Shown: piece by piece, positions 37,195 through 47,166 of the stretch | Numbering within the stretch: the first letter of the stretch is position 1 | How the letters are laid out: the number at the start of each line of letters is the position of its first letter | DNA from: Picocystis sp. L7 | Lineage: Eukaryota; Chlorophyta; Picocystophyceae; Picocystales; Picocystaceae | Direction of reading: 5' to 3' | Length of the DNA stretch: 64,000 bases | Assembly (NCBI GenBank): GCA_020975725.1 | Contig: QXJR01000004.1 | Location: 620,001 to 684,000 of the forward strand | Program-made: the position numbers and the translations under genes | The notes under the pieces: generated by a model | What the model saw: only the letters and a program-made list of their open reading frames with translations | Databases searched by the model: none | What the model was told of the DNA's origin: nothing

Positions 37195-40080
37195 TTACTT
37201 AACAATTGCTACGGTGCAACCTCCTGCACTCTCCTTGTCTATCTGAAACCGCTCCACGAAAGGGTGCTCTTTCAAAAATGCATGAACAGCCCTCAATAAC
37301 TTGCCTGTTCCTACACCATGCACAATGAAGACTGCGCCTTTCGTACTTCTTGATAAGTAGTCATCCAATATCATCTCTGCCTCTTCGGCTCTCTTTCCAC
37401 GTAGGTCAACCGTATTCCTTTTACACTGCACAGATGGAAAGTCTTTGACAGAAGCAGCCGATTTTTCTTCACCTGACTTAGCACTTCCCTCTGCACCAGG
37501 TACCTGATAGTCACCTGTAGCCTCAACTTCTTTGCGAATATCTTCTTCGTCTTCTACAGTAGGACATACTTCTTTCTCTGACAAAGCTAACTTCAACTGC
37601 CCTGCCTCAACTGTCAAAGATCCATTAGACATGCTTCTGACTACTGCCGGTATGTAACCCAGCTTTGGCACAAGTACCTCCTGACCTACCCGAGGAACCC
37701 AATTTTCTGGACGCTGCATTCCCTGTCCCCTTGCGACGTAAGAGTTGACCATTGTGGTAGCGTGCTCTTCCAGCTCCTCCAATATTGCCAAGGCAGCATC
37801 CACAGATATAGTATTGTCATTGAACTCCATACGGGTAGATTCCACCAGTTCTTTCATCTCCCTCTCTTCCTTGGATGCATCTGCTTCTGCAGCCTCACCA
37901 AGCAACAACGCTTGGTCGCTCAGGTTTCTAGACTCAGAGGAAAGTCTGGAATGCTCCATCTGAGATTTCTTCAAAGATGACTCTGCTTCGAGCTGCAGCA
38001 ATTTACTGGACTTCAATTGCTCCGTCAGGGATTCATATTCGTTTCGGGTTTCCCCTCCTCCCGGCTGTTTACTTCTTCGAAGCAAAACTTCTGCCTCTTC
38101 CAATACCTTTTCCTTCAAACCCACAACCCTTGCAACCTGGAGGGCCATTGAATCTCCTGTGGTGCCCCAGAGTACCCGATAAGTTGGCTTCAGCGTAGCC
38201 AAGTCAAATTCAACTGCAGCATTCATGACTGTCGGGTCTCTTGCAGCAATGTCTTTCAGTTCTGCGTGGTGCGTTGTCACCAAAGTCAAAGCAGCATTTT
38301 TATTGAACTTCTCTATGGTCGCAGTTGCTAAGGCCGCGCCTTCTGTGGGGTCCGTCCCACTGCCTAGCTCGTCCAACAGGATCAACGAGGCTCCTGTTGA
38401 AGACCTCAAGATGTTTATCAATTTCTTCACATGTCCAGAGAAAGTGGACAGACTCTGCTCAAGGGACTGTGAATCTCCAATGTCGGCTAGAATCTGATCG
38501 AACCATGCTATACGGGCTGGTTGGGCAGCAGGAATATAGAGGCCACATTTAGCCATCATTGCGAGGATTGCTGCGGTCTTGATGGATGCAGTTTTCCCTC
38601 CTGTATTCGGTCCCGTCATTATGACTGTATGGATTCCAGAAGGAATTTCCAAACTGATCGGGGAGGGAGAAGAATGAGGCTGTCCCTTTTTTCCCGAGCC
38701 GTGAGTAGGTGGTAGTGGGGGAAGACTGCCTTCAACTAAGATTGGGTGCATGGCGTTTTTCACATCAAATATGTCGCTGCACTTTCCTAGGTCTACTAAT
38801 TCCGGCTTCACAGCATTCATCCACTCTGCATGAGAAGCCCTTGCAAAAGCAAGATCCAGCGACTCCAAATTCAGAAACATCCTGGTCAAGGAACTTTGGC
38901 ACGAAATTGCTTTCATCGATAGGTAGGAAAGTATGTCTTTGACCTTCTCTCTCTCCTGAAACTTTAAATCTACGAGCTTGTTATTCATAGGGAGAAGGCT
39001 GACGGGTTCAGCGAAAAAGGTAAGGCCAGATGAGCTGCGGTCAAGTACAACTGACCCTCCAGGAAGTTCTGAGTGCCGGGAGGCTTTCACTGCAATGCAG
39101 AGGCGGCTACGCCGAACACTGACTTTGGCTCGGTCAGCAGCTCCAGCTGCATACATATCTCGTGCAATGCACTCCATTTCCTCCTTTATTTTTGAGTTCA
39201 AATCTTTGATTTGTAATCGAATCTCGCGCAAGGAACTGCTTGCTTCATCTTTCACAAAATTTCCATCGAGGGAAACACATCTTTCAACACAATCAATCAG
39301 ATCTCTGTCTCCAGCGGACAACTGGGGAGACACACAAAAGAGTGATGAGGACACCTTCGAAGTGGTCGATGCAGGCATGTAGCTTTCCAATGCCAAGCAC
39401 AGTTCATCTGCGGCTTTCATTGTCCTCGCCACCGCGGCCAAATCTGCAGCCTGCAGTACAAGCTTTTCTTTAAGCATACGCAGTATACCACCAATGTTTT
39501 CTGTCCTTCCAAGGATATCAGCGATACTCGTTTGTCCTTGAGACGCCATCTGCTGGTTGATGGATATTGCTGCTTCGGTTCGGTGAAGTAACAACAGGCT
39601 TTCCTGCAGCGTCCGGCCGACGGGCATGTCTCCTTGACTGATTCTGTCCCTTCCAAAGGGAGTGGAAGCAAATCGAGACACTTGATTGCATACTTTGCCC
39701 CACTGCAGCGTCTCCAGTGCGTCTTTTTCCGCCTCGGCGAGCCGACTGCAATAGTGCACCTCCTCGGCTGGTCCAGGGACGAGGGAGGACGTCAAGACTC
39801 GCGCATTTTCTACCACGCATCGCAGTGGTGTATCTCGGAGACGCTTCCGATGGATCGGAGTTCTTTCTACTCCTTCATCCTTCCCGATGCCACGTTGCAA
39901 CGCTCGTTGCTGGCCCGCCACGCACAATCTTCCTGTCGCTGCAGAACAGGGACAAAGGGAGGTCCTGTGCGCCCATCCAACCGTTCTTGTGCCATTCCGA
40001 GCTCGTCTTTCCTTCCTCTTCCATGTTTCGGGACGGATTCTCCCAGCATTTCTCTCCCAATTGTGCCTTGCGTGTCGCAT
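37195..40080 (-). CDS. MUTS2: MutS2-type ATPase with Smr nuclease domain, probably plastid
   Basis: MutS2 proteins act in recombination control or ribosome rescue and, in algae and plants, are mostly plastid-targeted. The product is 961 residues from the ATG at 40080. The first 100 residues are Arg-rich with no conserved sequence and suit a transit peptide. The family then starts with ALETLQWGKVCNQVSRFAST. Walker A is TGPNTGGKTASIKTAAILA, Walker B LILLDELGSGTDPTEGAAL, followed by THHAELKDIA. A coiled region and KOW-like segment precede a C-terminal Smr domain (VDLRGKRAEEAEM, VHGVGTGKLLRAV). The mismatch-recognition domain of MutS1 is absent, as expected. GC content falls clearly from the 5' to the 3' end of the gene. 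Confidence 0.92.
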   Translation of the reverse strand: MRHARHNWERNAGRIRPETWKRKERRARNGTRTVGWAHRTSLCPCSAATGRLCVAGQQRALQRGIGKDEGVERTPIHRKRLRDTPLRCVVENARVLTSSLVPGPAEEVHYCSRLAEAEKDALETLQWGKVCNQVSRFASTPFGRDRISQGDMPVGRTLQESLLLLHRTEAAISINQQMASQGQTSIADILGRTENIGGILRMLKEKLVLQAADLAAVARTMKAADELCLALESYMPASTTSKVSSSLFCVSPQLSAGDRDLIDCVERCVSLDGNFVKDEASSSLREIRLQIKDLNSKIKEEMECIARDMYAAGAADRAKVSVRRSRLCIAVKASRHSELPGGSVVLDRSSSGLTFFAEPVSLLPMNNKLVDLKFQEREKVKDILSYLSMKAISCQSSLTRMFLNLESLDLAFARASHAEWMNAVKPELVDLGKCSDIFDVKNAMHPILVEGSLPPLPPTHGSGKKGQPHSSPSPISLEIPSGIHTVIMTGPNTGGKTASIKTAAILAMMAKCGLYIPAAQPARIAWFDQILADIGDSQSLEQSLSTFSGHVKKLINILRSSTGASLILLDELGSGTDPTEGAALATATIEKFNKNAALTLVTTHHAELKDIAARDPTVMNAAVEFDLATLKPTYRVLWGTTGDSMALQVARVVGLKEKVLEEAEVLLRRSKQPGGGETRNEYESLTEQLKSSKLLQLEAESSLKKSQMEHSRLSSESRNLSDQALLLGEAAEADASKEEREMKELVESTRMEFNDNTISVDAALAILEELEEHATTMVNSYVARGQGMQRPENWVPRVGQEVLVPKLGYIPAVVRSMSNGSLTVEAGQLKLALSEKEVCPTVEDEEDIRKEVEATGDYQVPGAEGSAKSGEEKSAASVKDFPSVQCKRNTVDLRGKRAEEAEMILDDYLSRSTKGAVFIVHGVGTGKLLRAVHAFLKEHPFVERFQIDKESAGGCTVAIVK

Positions 40081-41349
40081 TCCGTCGTCCGACGTGTTCT
40101 TACCTCGTCGGTAGAATTTCCCCTGAACCGTTTCGACAGTTTTTTCTCTTCTTCTCGTGGTCAAGGGACCGGACCAACCCAACACCAACTCAACAGAAGA
40201 ATGGACATCCAAGACGAACGAGGAAAGACAGGAAATAGGCGGAGGTGGGACACCCAGAGGCGAAATGAAGACGAGTGAGACAATCGTTGTGGGTTTTGAT
40301 GGGTTGGCGAGCCTAGGAGAGGTACACGAATGTGTGCGCAAGATCGAGAAAGTGTACCTTCATGGGAAATGCAAAGCCTTATGTCCAACCAAAGCTGCTT
40401 GCGAAAACCCAGGCCGTTATGGAATTCCGAATTTCTCAAGGTGAAGCTAGCTAAAAAACCTTGTCACCAAACTACAACGCTTGCACCAATCTCGATTCAA
40501 ACCAATCCTAGGATGTTATTTGTGTGCGAGAGAACTGAATATTTGCTATCTCACAAGCGCGTTCCATCGGAGCCCTCGCATTCTTTTCAAGGGACAAGGC
40601 ACTATGCGACTTGTCATAGGATGGGACATGGATTGTCTTTGATACGGGTTAGGACTTGGTTTGTATGACCTTCCCTAGCTGCCAAGCGACCCGCGGACTG
40701 CCTTGCATGAAGCATGGTTCTTTCCATCCAACCCATCGATGGAACACGTGACCTTGGCTCTGCCTGTTGGAATCCTCGTTCGGGAAATCCTCGACGCGCT
40801 CCGACGCCTCGTGTCAACACATTGCACATCGACCTCCACACGTGTTCCACCATGACCGGTTCGATTTTTCTCCCGCTACTCCTTGGGCAGGCTTTCCATC
40901 TCGTCCTCTGTCCTTTTCCGTTTCGTCCGGTGCCCAACCCTACCTATCTCCGTTCCTCTGATGGAAGGGGATCCCCCTTCTTCTCGGTTGGTAAGGCGTG
41001 GGGGCGACCCCAGTGGGATGTCACCAGGGTCGCACGAGTCCTGGCTGGACCCAAGGCAGAACCAAGACAGGAAGAGACCAGGGGAACCTACGAAGGCGAA
41101 GCTCCACCCCGTCCCAAACCGCGCCATCGCGGTGCTGCCGCGAGGTGCACGCGTTCGCGCGAAGAAAAACTGGTCGAGAGGAAAGGGGGGCGAAAACACG
41201 TGGGCAGGAGAGGTGGGCGAGGAGAAGCTGGCCCTTGGACCCGCCGTTGCGTAGTGAACGAGAAGAAAACGAAACGAACGTGATCCCACAGGCAGGAATC
41301 CCACATTCGTGAGGAAGAACACCGAGACCAGCCGCGAGCTCTCGCCAAC
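40081..41349. other. Long divergent 5' region, nothing recognised
   Basis: About 1.27 kb between MutS2 and the LMBR1-like gene. Open frames on both strands overlap and look like composition effects. No RNA gene or repeat is recognised. Confidence 0.45.
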
Positions 41350-42888
41350 ATGTCCGGGTTCAACGCATTCCTGATTGCCCTCACGGTAATCGTGCCCTTC
41401 ATCATGCTGGGAGTGTGTGTGTACATACTCATCAACTTTCAGCATCCAGAAGACAAGAATCAAGCTTGGGGGACGAAGATCATCGTGCTGTTGGGCCTCC
41501 TTCTGGCAATGTTCTCGGTGATGATGCTCCCACTCGACGTTGGCAACACACAATCCTGTCCGGACGACGAACCCCTGAGCGAATGCGATCAAACGCTACC
41601 CATGGAGACCCTTTGGTATGTGGTCCTTCTGCTATCTGCGGTGATGATCTTTATTGTGATACCATTCAATCTTTTCCTGTATGAAGCCGACAGCGATCTC
41701 ACGGGATGGGAAAAAATTCGTAGCGCATCAATGTACAGCATTGCAACGCTCGTTGTGATTGGGCTCATTATCGGTTTGGCTTATGGGATTGCAGGCTATT
41801 TGCAGGTCTCCGTCGACATACTCCAATCTGGCCTAACAGATGTGAATCAAAGTCTCAACGTTGCAGACATAAGCAGCTGCGTTCTTGTCGATGGCTCCAA
41901 TGAGCAGCTTTGCGATGCTGAAAGTCCCTCCATTTTGACGGCAGATTTGAAGACAAGGGCATCCTTCCCGGTTTATGTCATCGCAGTTGTTTCAGTGGTC
42001 AGTTGGTTTCTATTTTCTATCTTTGCAGGAGTCGGGCTAGTGGCCCTGCCTTTAGACTGGATACGAGCATTCATATACCGCCCGAAGACAGTCATCAGTA
42101 GATCAGAGTATGTGAGAAGAGCCACTGAGCTTGGGGAGAGGGCAGCGATGCTGAAAGAACGTATAGTCGACTTGAAAAGGGACCAAACAAAGAAGAGTAT
42201 GATGAAAACACGAGAGGTAAGGAAAAAGACCAGGGCCTTGCAAAAAGATATTGCTTTGCTGGAGGAAGATGAAAGAACGCTTGAAGAATCTTATCCGCAG
42301 GGCGAGAATCCAGATTACAAGTGGGTGGCCATCGTTATCATGTACATTTTGAAACTTGTGGGAGGCATCCTGGCCGCCATCCTATCGGTTGTCCTCATTG
42401 TACACATCATACTGTATATGCTCATCAGTCCGCCCGTTTCTCCAGTACTCAACACAGTTTTCATAGATTTGGATAGTGCGTTTGGGCTGTTCGGGACTTT
42501 GGCATTTGGTATAGTTTCGTACTACATGATTCTGGTGACCATGAAGGGAAATCTTAAATTTGGCCTTCGGTTCCTTTTCGGCGCTGTGCATCCGATGAGG
42601 GTAGGGGGCACTCTGATGAGCTCTTTCCTCTTCAATGTTGCGCTGATTCTACTCTCAACCTTTGCCATACTGCAATTCTCAGCCACTGCGTACAGTGAGT
42701 ATGCAAACAACACTGCAATATTTGACATCTTCACAGTTGAAACCAATAACATGCAGGGCATCAAAGAGCTGTACACGAAAAACGTGTTTTTGTACATGCT
42801 CTTATCCTTTATTGGGTTGACATCACTGTACTTGGTGGTGAAAGGACGCCCTGGAGTCAAGAAGAAGAAGAACCCGTATGCAATGTGA
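41350..42888 (+). CDS. LMBR1-like (LIMR) multi-pass membrane protein
   Basis: A 512-residue protein with about nine transmembrane helices split by a central cytosolic coiled region (about 250-320: SEYVRRATELGERAAMLKER and following). The pattern, including LPLDWIRAFIYRPK before the loop, CVYILINFQHPEDKNQAWG after the first helix and the PVSPVLN segment, is that of the LIMR/LMBD1 family known from plants and protists. Related proteins include lysosomal cobalamin-export partner LMBD1 and lipocalin receptors, but no specific substrate can be assigned. The C-terminus is basic (PGVKKKKNPYAM). The ATG at 41350 directly precedes the first helix. Confidence 0.85.
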   Translation: MSGFNAFLIALTVIVPFIMLGVCVYILINFQHPEDKNQAWGTKIIVLLGLLLAMFSVMMLPLDVGNTQSCPDDEPLSECDQTLPMETLWYVVLLLSAVMIFIVIPFNLFLYEADSDLTGWEKIRSASMYSIATLVVIGLIIGLAYGIAGYLQVSVDILQSGLTDVNQSLNVADISSCVLVDGSNEQLCDAESPSILTADLKTRASFPVYVIAVVSVVSWFLFSIFAGVGLVALPLDWIRAFIYRPKTVISRSEYVRRATELGERAAMLKERIVDLKRDQTKKSMMKTREVRKKTRALQKDIALLEEDERTLEESYPQGENPDYKWVAIVIMYILKLVGGILAAILSVVLIVHIILYMLISPPVSPVLNTVFIDLDSAFGLFGTLAFGIVSYYMILVTMKGNLKFGLRFLFGAVHPMRVGGTLMSSFLFNVALILLSTFAILQFSATAYSEYANNTAIFDIFTVETNNMQGIKELYTKNVFLYMLLSFIGLTSLYLVVKGRPGVKKKKNPYAM

Positions 42889-43015
42889 TTTCAGGTTTCT
42901 TTCCATGGCATCAATCGCCGACCTGACCAACAATCCCAACTACTTGATACGTTGACCGTGTATTTAGGCAACGGTTTGCGTGGGGCACCAATGTCCATGT
43001 CCTCGCAGTCGATTC

Positions 43016-43519
43016 TCACCGATTAGGAAAAAGAAGGTCGCGTACGAGGTGGCTTCTTCTCTTGTGTACCCGGGCCAGCTTTTCTTCCGAAAGGAAAGGA
43101 TTGACGGGTGGGTAAAGCAGTCCGTTTTTCCTCCACGTGTTCTGTTCCATCTGTGATTGTGCGTTGTGGACTTTGAGCGCTCCCATCGCGCAAGGAATGG
43201 CCAATATGCCGACGAGCACAACCAACGAAATCCCGCCCTTCCTGGCCTCTGTTGCAGCATGGGCTGCTTTCCTGGCCCGGAAGTGCACGTATTCGCTTCC
43301 GTAGCTCCTGTGGGCGTGCGGAATCTTGGGTTTCCGCACGAGCGACGCGTAGGCTTCGGCGATCTCCTTGAACGCTTGTTCGGCTTCCCGCTTTCGGTGG
43401 GCTGGTGCCACGTCTGGGTGCAGTTTTCGCACCAGTTCCAGGTAGGCCGCTTTCACCTCTGCTTCTGTGGCGTGTGGCGACACGCCTAGCCTCGCACAAC
43501 ACTCTTGCACGTTCGCCAT
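43016..43519 (-). CDS. Tail-region membrane-anchored J-domain protein
   Basis: A 167-residue Hsp70 co-chaperone. Residues 4-65 form a J domain (CCARLGVSPHATEAEVKAAY, then the HPD tripeptide at 34-36 and AFKEIAEAYASL). One transmembrane helix follows (about 96-115), then a short positively charged tail of 50 residues. This layout resembles small J proteins anchored in the ER, mitochondrial or plastid envelope, with the J domain exposed. No zinc fingers or C-terminal substrate domain are present. The start at 43519 is the Met that directly precedes the J domain; the frame is open 32 codons further upstream. Confidence 0.85.
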   Translation of the reverse strand: MANVQECCARLGVSPHATEAEVKAAYLELVRKLHPDVAPAHRKREAEQAFKEIAEAYASLVRKPKIPHAHRSYGSEYVHFRARKAAHAATEARKGGISLVVLVGILAIPCAMGALKVHNAQSQMEQNTWRKNGLLYPPVNPFLSEEKLARVHKRRSHLVRDLLFPNR

Positions 43520-44357
43520 GGACGTCTTCTGTCGCGCTTCGGTCCACGTGGTTCCTCTTCGGATCGATCGATCCTTTCGTTTCCTTGATCCCTTCCTTTC
43601 GAACCGATTCGTCAAAGGGACGTTTCACGGGACGAACCGGGAGGACCGTCCGATAGACCCATGTCCAGCCCGAAAGGAAGGAGGCGAAAGGAACCAGGGG
43701 ACACGTGTCCGGACACCCCCTTCCCCTCCCAACCGGGACCGCGTGCGGGTTCGAAACCGGACGGTTGAAAGGGAGGACCGGGAACCTCAGTCCCGAACGG
43801 AAACGGGTTCGTCCGGTCTCGTTTATACTGCATCTGGATCCTCGCCATTCGACGACGAAACGGGACGTTCCGCGCGTGCGCGTCGCGCGCCATCGCCGAG
43901 AGAGGAGCGACGCGTGCACGAGGGATTCCGAGAGGATCCGAAGCGATCCTACGAAACGTGGGCGTCGTGATCGTGCGGTAGGAGAAGGGAGAGGTCGGAG
44001 CGACGGCGGCGAAGGAGGTCCTCCGACACGAGACGGACGGTGGGAACGAGGGAAAGCGTGCAGACGCGACAGGCTTCCAAGTGGGCGCACAGGTGAACGG
44101 AACATTGATCAGGAAAGGAGAGAAAGAAGGAAGGATCGATGTGTGACGTTCTCTCCACGAAATGGAACGGCCTGCGGGCGACAGGAACGGTCGGAAGCTG
44201 CTCACCCGTCCGTCGATGGCTTGGAAGCCAAGAGACGTCCCGATGGACGAAGGCAAAGCCCAAGCCACGCCAGGAAAGAAGGGTAGATGTAAAGCCTGTA
44301 TGTATGGAAAGGCGACGAACGCGGCTCACGCGGTGTGCCGCTGGATCAGAACGGGCA
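43520..44357. other. Divergent 5' region rich in TTCGA/CGAAC elements
   Basis: No gene is supported. Many short CG-containing words recur (GGGTTCGAAACCGG at 43746, ACGGGTTCGTCCGG at 43803), a composition shared by other 5' regions of the window. The antiporter frame is open from 44139, so an N-terminal extension is possible. Confidence 0.45.
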
Positions 44358-45734
44358 ATGGCATCCTCTCCAGAAGGGAAAGGACCGAAACTGTGCTCCG
44401 ACCTCAAAGGCAGCGAGAAAAAGAGGTTCCGAAACACCAGATTCGTGGTCTTTCTGGGCATCCTGATTGGATATGCATCGTACTATATCACGAGGAACAG
44501 CTTGGTGTACACCGCTCCCGTGATGGTTGCCTCTGATTCCTTGAAGTTGGACATTACCAATGTTGGACAGATGACCTCCATCTTTCCCATTGCTTATGGG
44601 ATGTCTAAGTTCGTATCTGGAGTTCTTGGGGCCAAGCTTTCCCCGCGAGTCTTGCTTGCTGGAGGGCTTGCTGCAACTGCGGTGGTAAACATCATGTTTG
44701 GATTCGGCACTTCGATGGTCTGGTTCTGCTCGCTGTGGGCTATCAACGGCATACTCCAGGGATTTGGAGGTCCCTGTTGTGCGCGGATCTTGACCAGTTG
44801 GTTTGCCACGCAAGAGAGAGGAACGTATTGGGGTATGTGGAACATTGCCCACAATCTTGGAGGTTTCACTGCACCACTCATCGCCGGCACTGCTGCTCGC
44901 GCCCTCGGATGGCAGTGGGGCATGTGGGCCCCCGGTATCATTGGTGCAGTCATTGCTGTCTTTCTGCTATTTGCTGTGAAAGACTCCCCTGAATCGGCTG
45001 GATTTCCTCCTGTCGAAGTCACCAAGGACAGTGAACCGGAGGAGACCGATGATTCAGCCGATGAAATCTCCTTGTGGGACAACTTGGTGCAGAACGTTCT
45101 TACCAATCCCTACATCTGGGGAATGGCCTTGTCGTACTTCTTCATCTACGTTCTACGTCAAGGTGTCACCAGCTGGAGCGTGTTCTTCTTAATGAAAGCA
45201 AAGGGAGTCAGTGATGTTGCAGCTGCGTCCTACCGAGTTTCTGGACTGGAACTGGGAGGTCTCGCCGGAAGCTTGCTTGCTGGACGTCTATCCGATGCCA
45301 TGATTGCACGATCGAAAGGAAAAGGGGGCAACGTTGGGAAGAGGGTCCAAGTGGTCATGGGATATACCATCGGAATCGCAGCCATGCTATGTGCCTTCTG
45401 GGCGGTGCCTGCCAGTTGGGGAGTGGCACAGTGGGCCATCGTCTTCATGATAGGATTTTTCTTGTATGGTCCTCAGATGTTGATCGGGCTGTGTGGAGCA
45501 GAGCTTGTGGGGCCTGCATCTGTTGGAGCAAGCGAAGGATTCCTTGGATGGGTGGCCTACCTGGGTGCAGCCAATGCAGGAGTGCCACTTTCCATCATTG
45601 TGAAACAGTATGGGTGGAATGCATTCTTTGTAGCCCTCCTTGGGGCCTGTGGCATGGCTCTGTTGTTGCTGAGCCCCATGATCAACCTAAAGAGCTACGT
45701 GCAAAGGGAGGAAGCGAAAGCGAAAAGTGCTTGA
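44358..45734 (+). CDS. Organophosphate:phosphate antiporter (UhpC/GlpT-type MFS)
   Basis: A 458-residue, 12-helix major-facilitator protein of the organophosphate:Pi antiporter family, which exchanges hexose-phosphates or glycerol-3-phosphate for phosphate. Family features: YASYYITRNSLVYTAPVM in helix 1 with the phosphate-contacting Arg, GYxxSKFVSG-like helix 2 (AYGMSKFVSGVLG), GPCCARILTSWFATQERG and a GFFLYGPQMLIGLCGAEL helix in the second half. UhpC-type transporters in algae are thought to move sugar phosphates across plastid or other membranes and are of chlamydial-like ancestry. The ATG at 44358 was chosen; an in-frame Met 18 codons upstream would add a basic extension. The exact substrate cannot be assigned. 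Confidence 0.85.
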   Translation: MASSPEGKGPKLCSDLKGSEKKRFRNTRFVVFLGILIGYASYYITRNSLVYTAPVMVASDSLKLDITNVGQMTSIFPIAYGMSKFVSGVLGAKLSPRVLLAGGLAATAVVNIMFGFGTSMVWFCSLWAINGILQGFGGPCCARILTSWFATQERGTYWGMWNIAHNLGGFTAPLIAGTAARALGWQWGMWAPGIIGAVIAVFLLFAVKDSPESAGFPPVEVTKDSEPEETDDSADEISLWDNLVQNVLTNPYIWGMALSYFFIYVLRQGVTSWSVFFLMKAKGVSDVAAASYRVSGLELGGLAGSLLAGRLSDAMIARSKGKGGNVGKRVQVVMGYTIGIAAMLCAFWAVPASWGVAQWAIVFMIGFFLYGPQMLIGLCGAELVGPASVGASEGFLGWVAYLGAANAGVPLSIIVKQYGWNAFFVALLGACGMALLLLSPMINLKSYVQREEAKAKSA

Positions 45735-45766
45735 GAGCAATTTGACAATTTCTTTAGGACTTAGAT

Positions 45767-45787
45767 TGTAAGAGCATGTTCATTACA
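45767..45787. terminator. Paired opposed TGTAA poly(A) signals
   Basis: TGTAA at 45767-45771 serves the antiporter; TTACA at 45783-45787 is TGTAA for phosphoribulokinase on the minus strand, in the 116-bp convergent gap. Confidence 0.55.
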
Positions 45788-45850
45788 CTCGAGGTGCACT
45801 GGTGTAAGCCCTGTTGGCAATTGCCTTCCTACAAAAATCCAGCCCAGCTT

Positions 45851-47166
45851 TTATGATGCAACAGCAGAGGCGGACTCTGTGGCTGTGACCTTCTCATAAA
45901 CCTCGCGCACCTTCAGACCCACAAGTGTCTGGAAGAGCCCAGTGCCATTGTTAGACCCGGGGAACTCTGCATGCTTCAGCATCTGCTGAGTAATTTCCCC
46001 GTAGTACTTAGCAGAGGTGTTGCTCAGGTGAGACTCCACATAAATGAGCTCGTCGAGCTTGTCAAACTGGCCATCCATCTCCAGAACAGAAACTTCTTGG
46101 CCGTAGTAGGTATCTGGGCCATAGAAGAACTTGATACCGGGGTAGCTGCATGTCAGCTTGCGCCCACAAGGAATCCAGCTGATGGTGGAACCCTCATCGT
46201 AGAGATATACGGGGGTGAAGTTCTTCACACCCTCCTTCTGGATCATCCTCACGCGCAGCACCTTGCCCTCGTTGTCGTCTGGAATCAACTGGGTCGGCAA
46301 CACCTGGATGACAACATCTGCCACCTGCTTCTGAGGATCGATGTAAGCATCAAAGTCCGGCTTACGCGCCTCAATGGAAGCTTTGATAGACTGGAGAGAA
46401 TGACCGCGCTCGGCCATATCACGTTGGATCTTCCAGGCAAACTTGACATCATCAGAGATGTCGAGGTAGATCTTGAAGTCCAACAAGTCGCGCACACGCT
46501 CGTCAAAGAAGGGATGGAGGCCCTCAATCACCAAGATGTTGGGTGCTTGGATGGTTTCAGCGGGGTCCAGGATTCCCGTCACATGGTTGTAAATGGGCTT
46601 GTCCACCGGCTTTCCCTCTCTCAAGGCCTTGACTTGATCGTACATGAGGTCAAAGTTCTGGGCCTCGGGTGCAAGGGCGGTCACACCTGCATCCTTGCGA
46701 CCGTAGCGATCCAATGAATGGTAATCGTCCAGGCAGATGACCGTGGTCATGTCGGAAATCAAAGAGTTGGAGTCAGGGTTTCCTCCCTTGGGTGGCTTCG
46801 GATCTCCGCCGAAAATGGAAGTCATGCGGCGCATGAAGGTGGACTTTCCACATCCGGAATCGGCCGCGAGTCCGATCACCACGGTCCTGTTGTTCACTTG
46901 CACCACGGCAGGGCGTACAGCAGCCTGGCTGCCGGAGCGGCGCACCGATGCAACCAACTTCGGATGCACGCGAGTGAAGGAGGATGCGCCCTGAAGGATC
47001 CACACAGATGGTTTGGAGTAGGTCAGCTTATCGTTCCCGCCGTACGTTCCTTCCAAGGGTTTGTTTGCTAGACGCACGCGTGCGCATCGTCCCGTCGCAA
47101 CCTCCCGTCTTGGAAACCTACCTTGAAAGCTCCTCCGAGGCGAGCGGCCTTGGTGGTGGTGTTCAT
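45851..47166 (-). CDS. PRK: Phosphoribulokinase, Calvin-cycle enzyme
   Basis: Phosphorylates ribulose-5-phosphate to RuBP in the plastid stroma. Coding is complement(join(45851..46990, 47122..47166)): exon 1 is 15 codons (MNTTTKAARLGGAFK), the donor GTAGGT, CTGAC at 47022-47026, the acceptor CTTCAG. The 394-residue precursor has a transit peptide of about 45 residues. The P-loop ADSGCGKSTF carries Cys62 and VICLDDYH carries Cys101, equivalent to the thioredoxin-regulated Cys16/Cys55 pair of chloroplast PRK. EGLHPFFDERVRDLLDFKIY and GFPGSNNGTGLFQ-like end (FPGSNNGTGLFQTLVGLKVR) are nearly identical to Chlamydomonas PRK, firmly plant type. Divergent from PsbP across 2.4 kb. Confidence 0.96.

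Noticed and set aside
40266-40444. Short plus-strand frame (ETIVVGFDGLASLGEVHE), considered as another nuclease relic
   Set aside because: No RuvC-I Asp-Pro context, no zinc ribbon and no RuvC-III block nearby.
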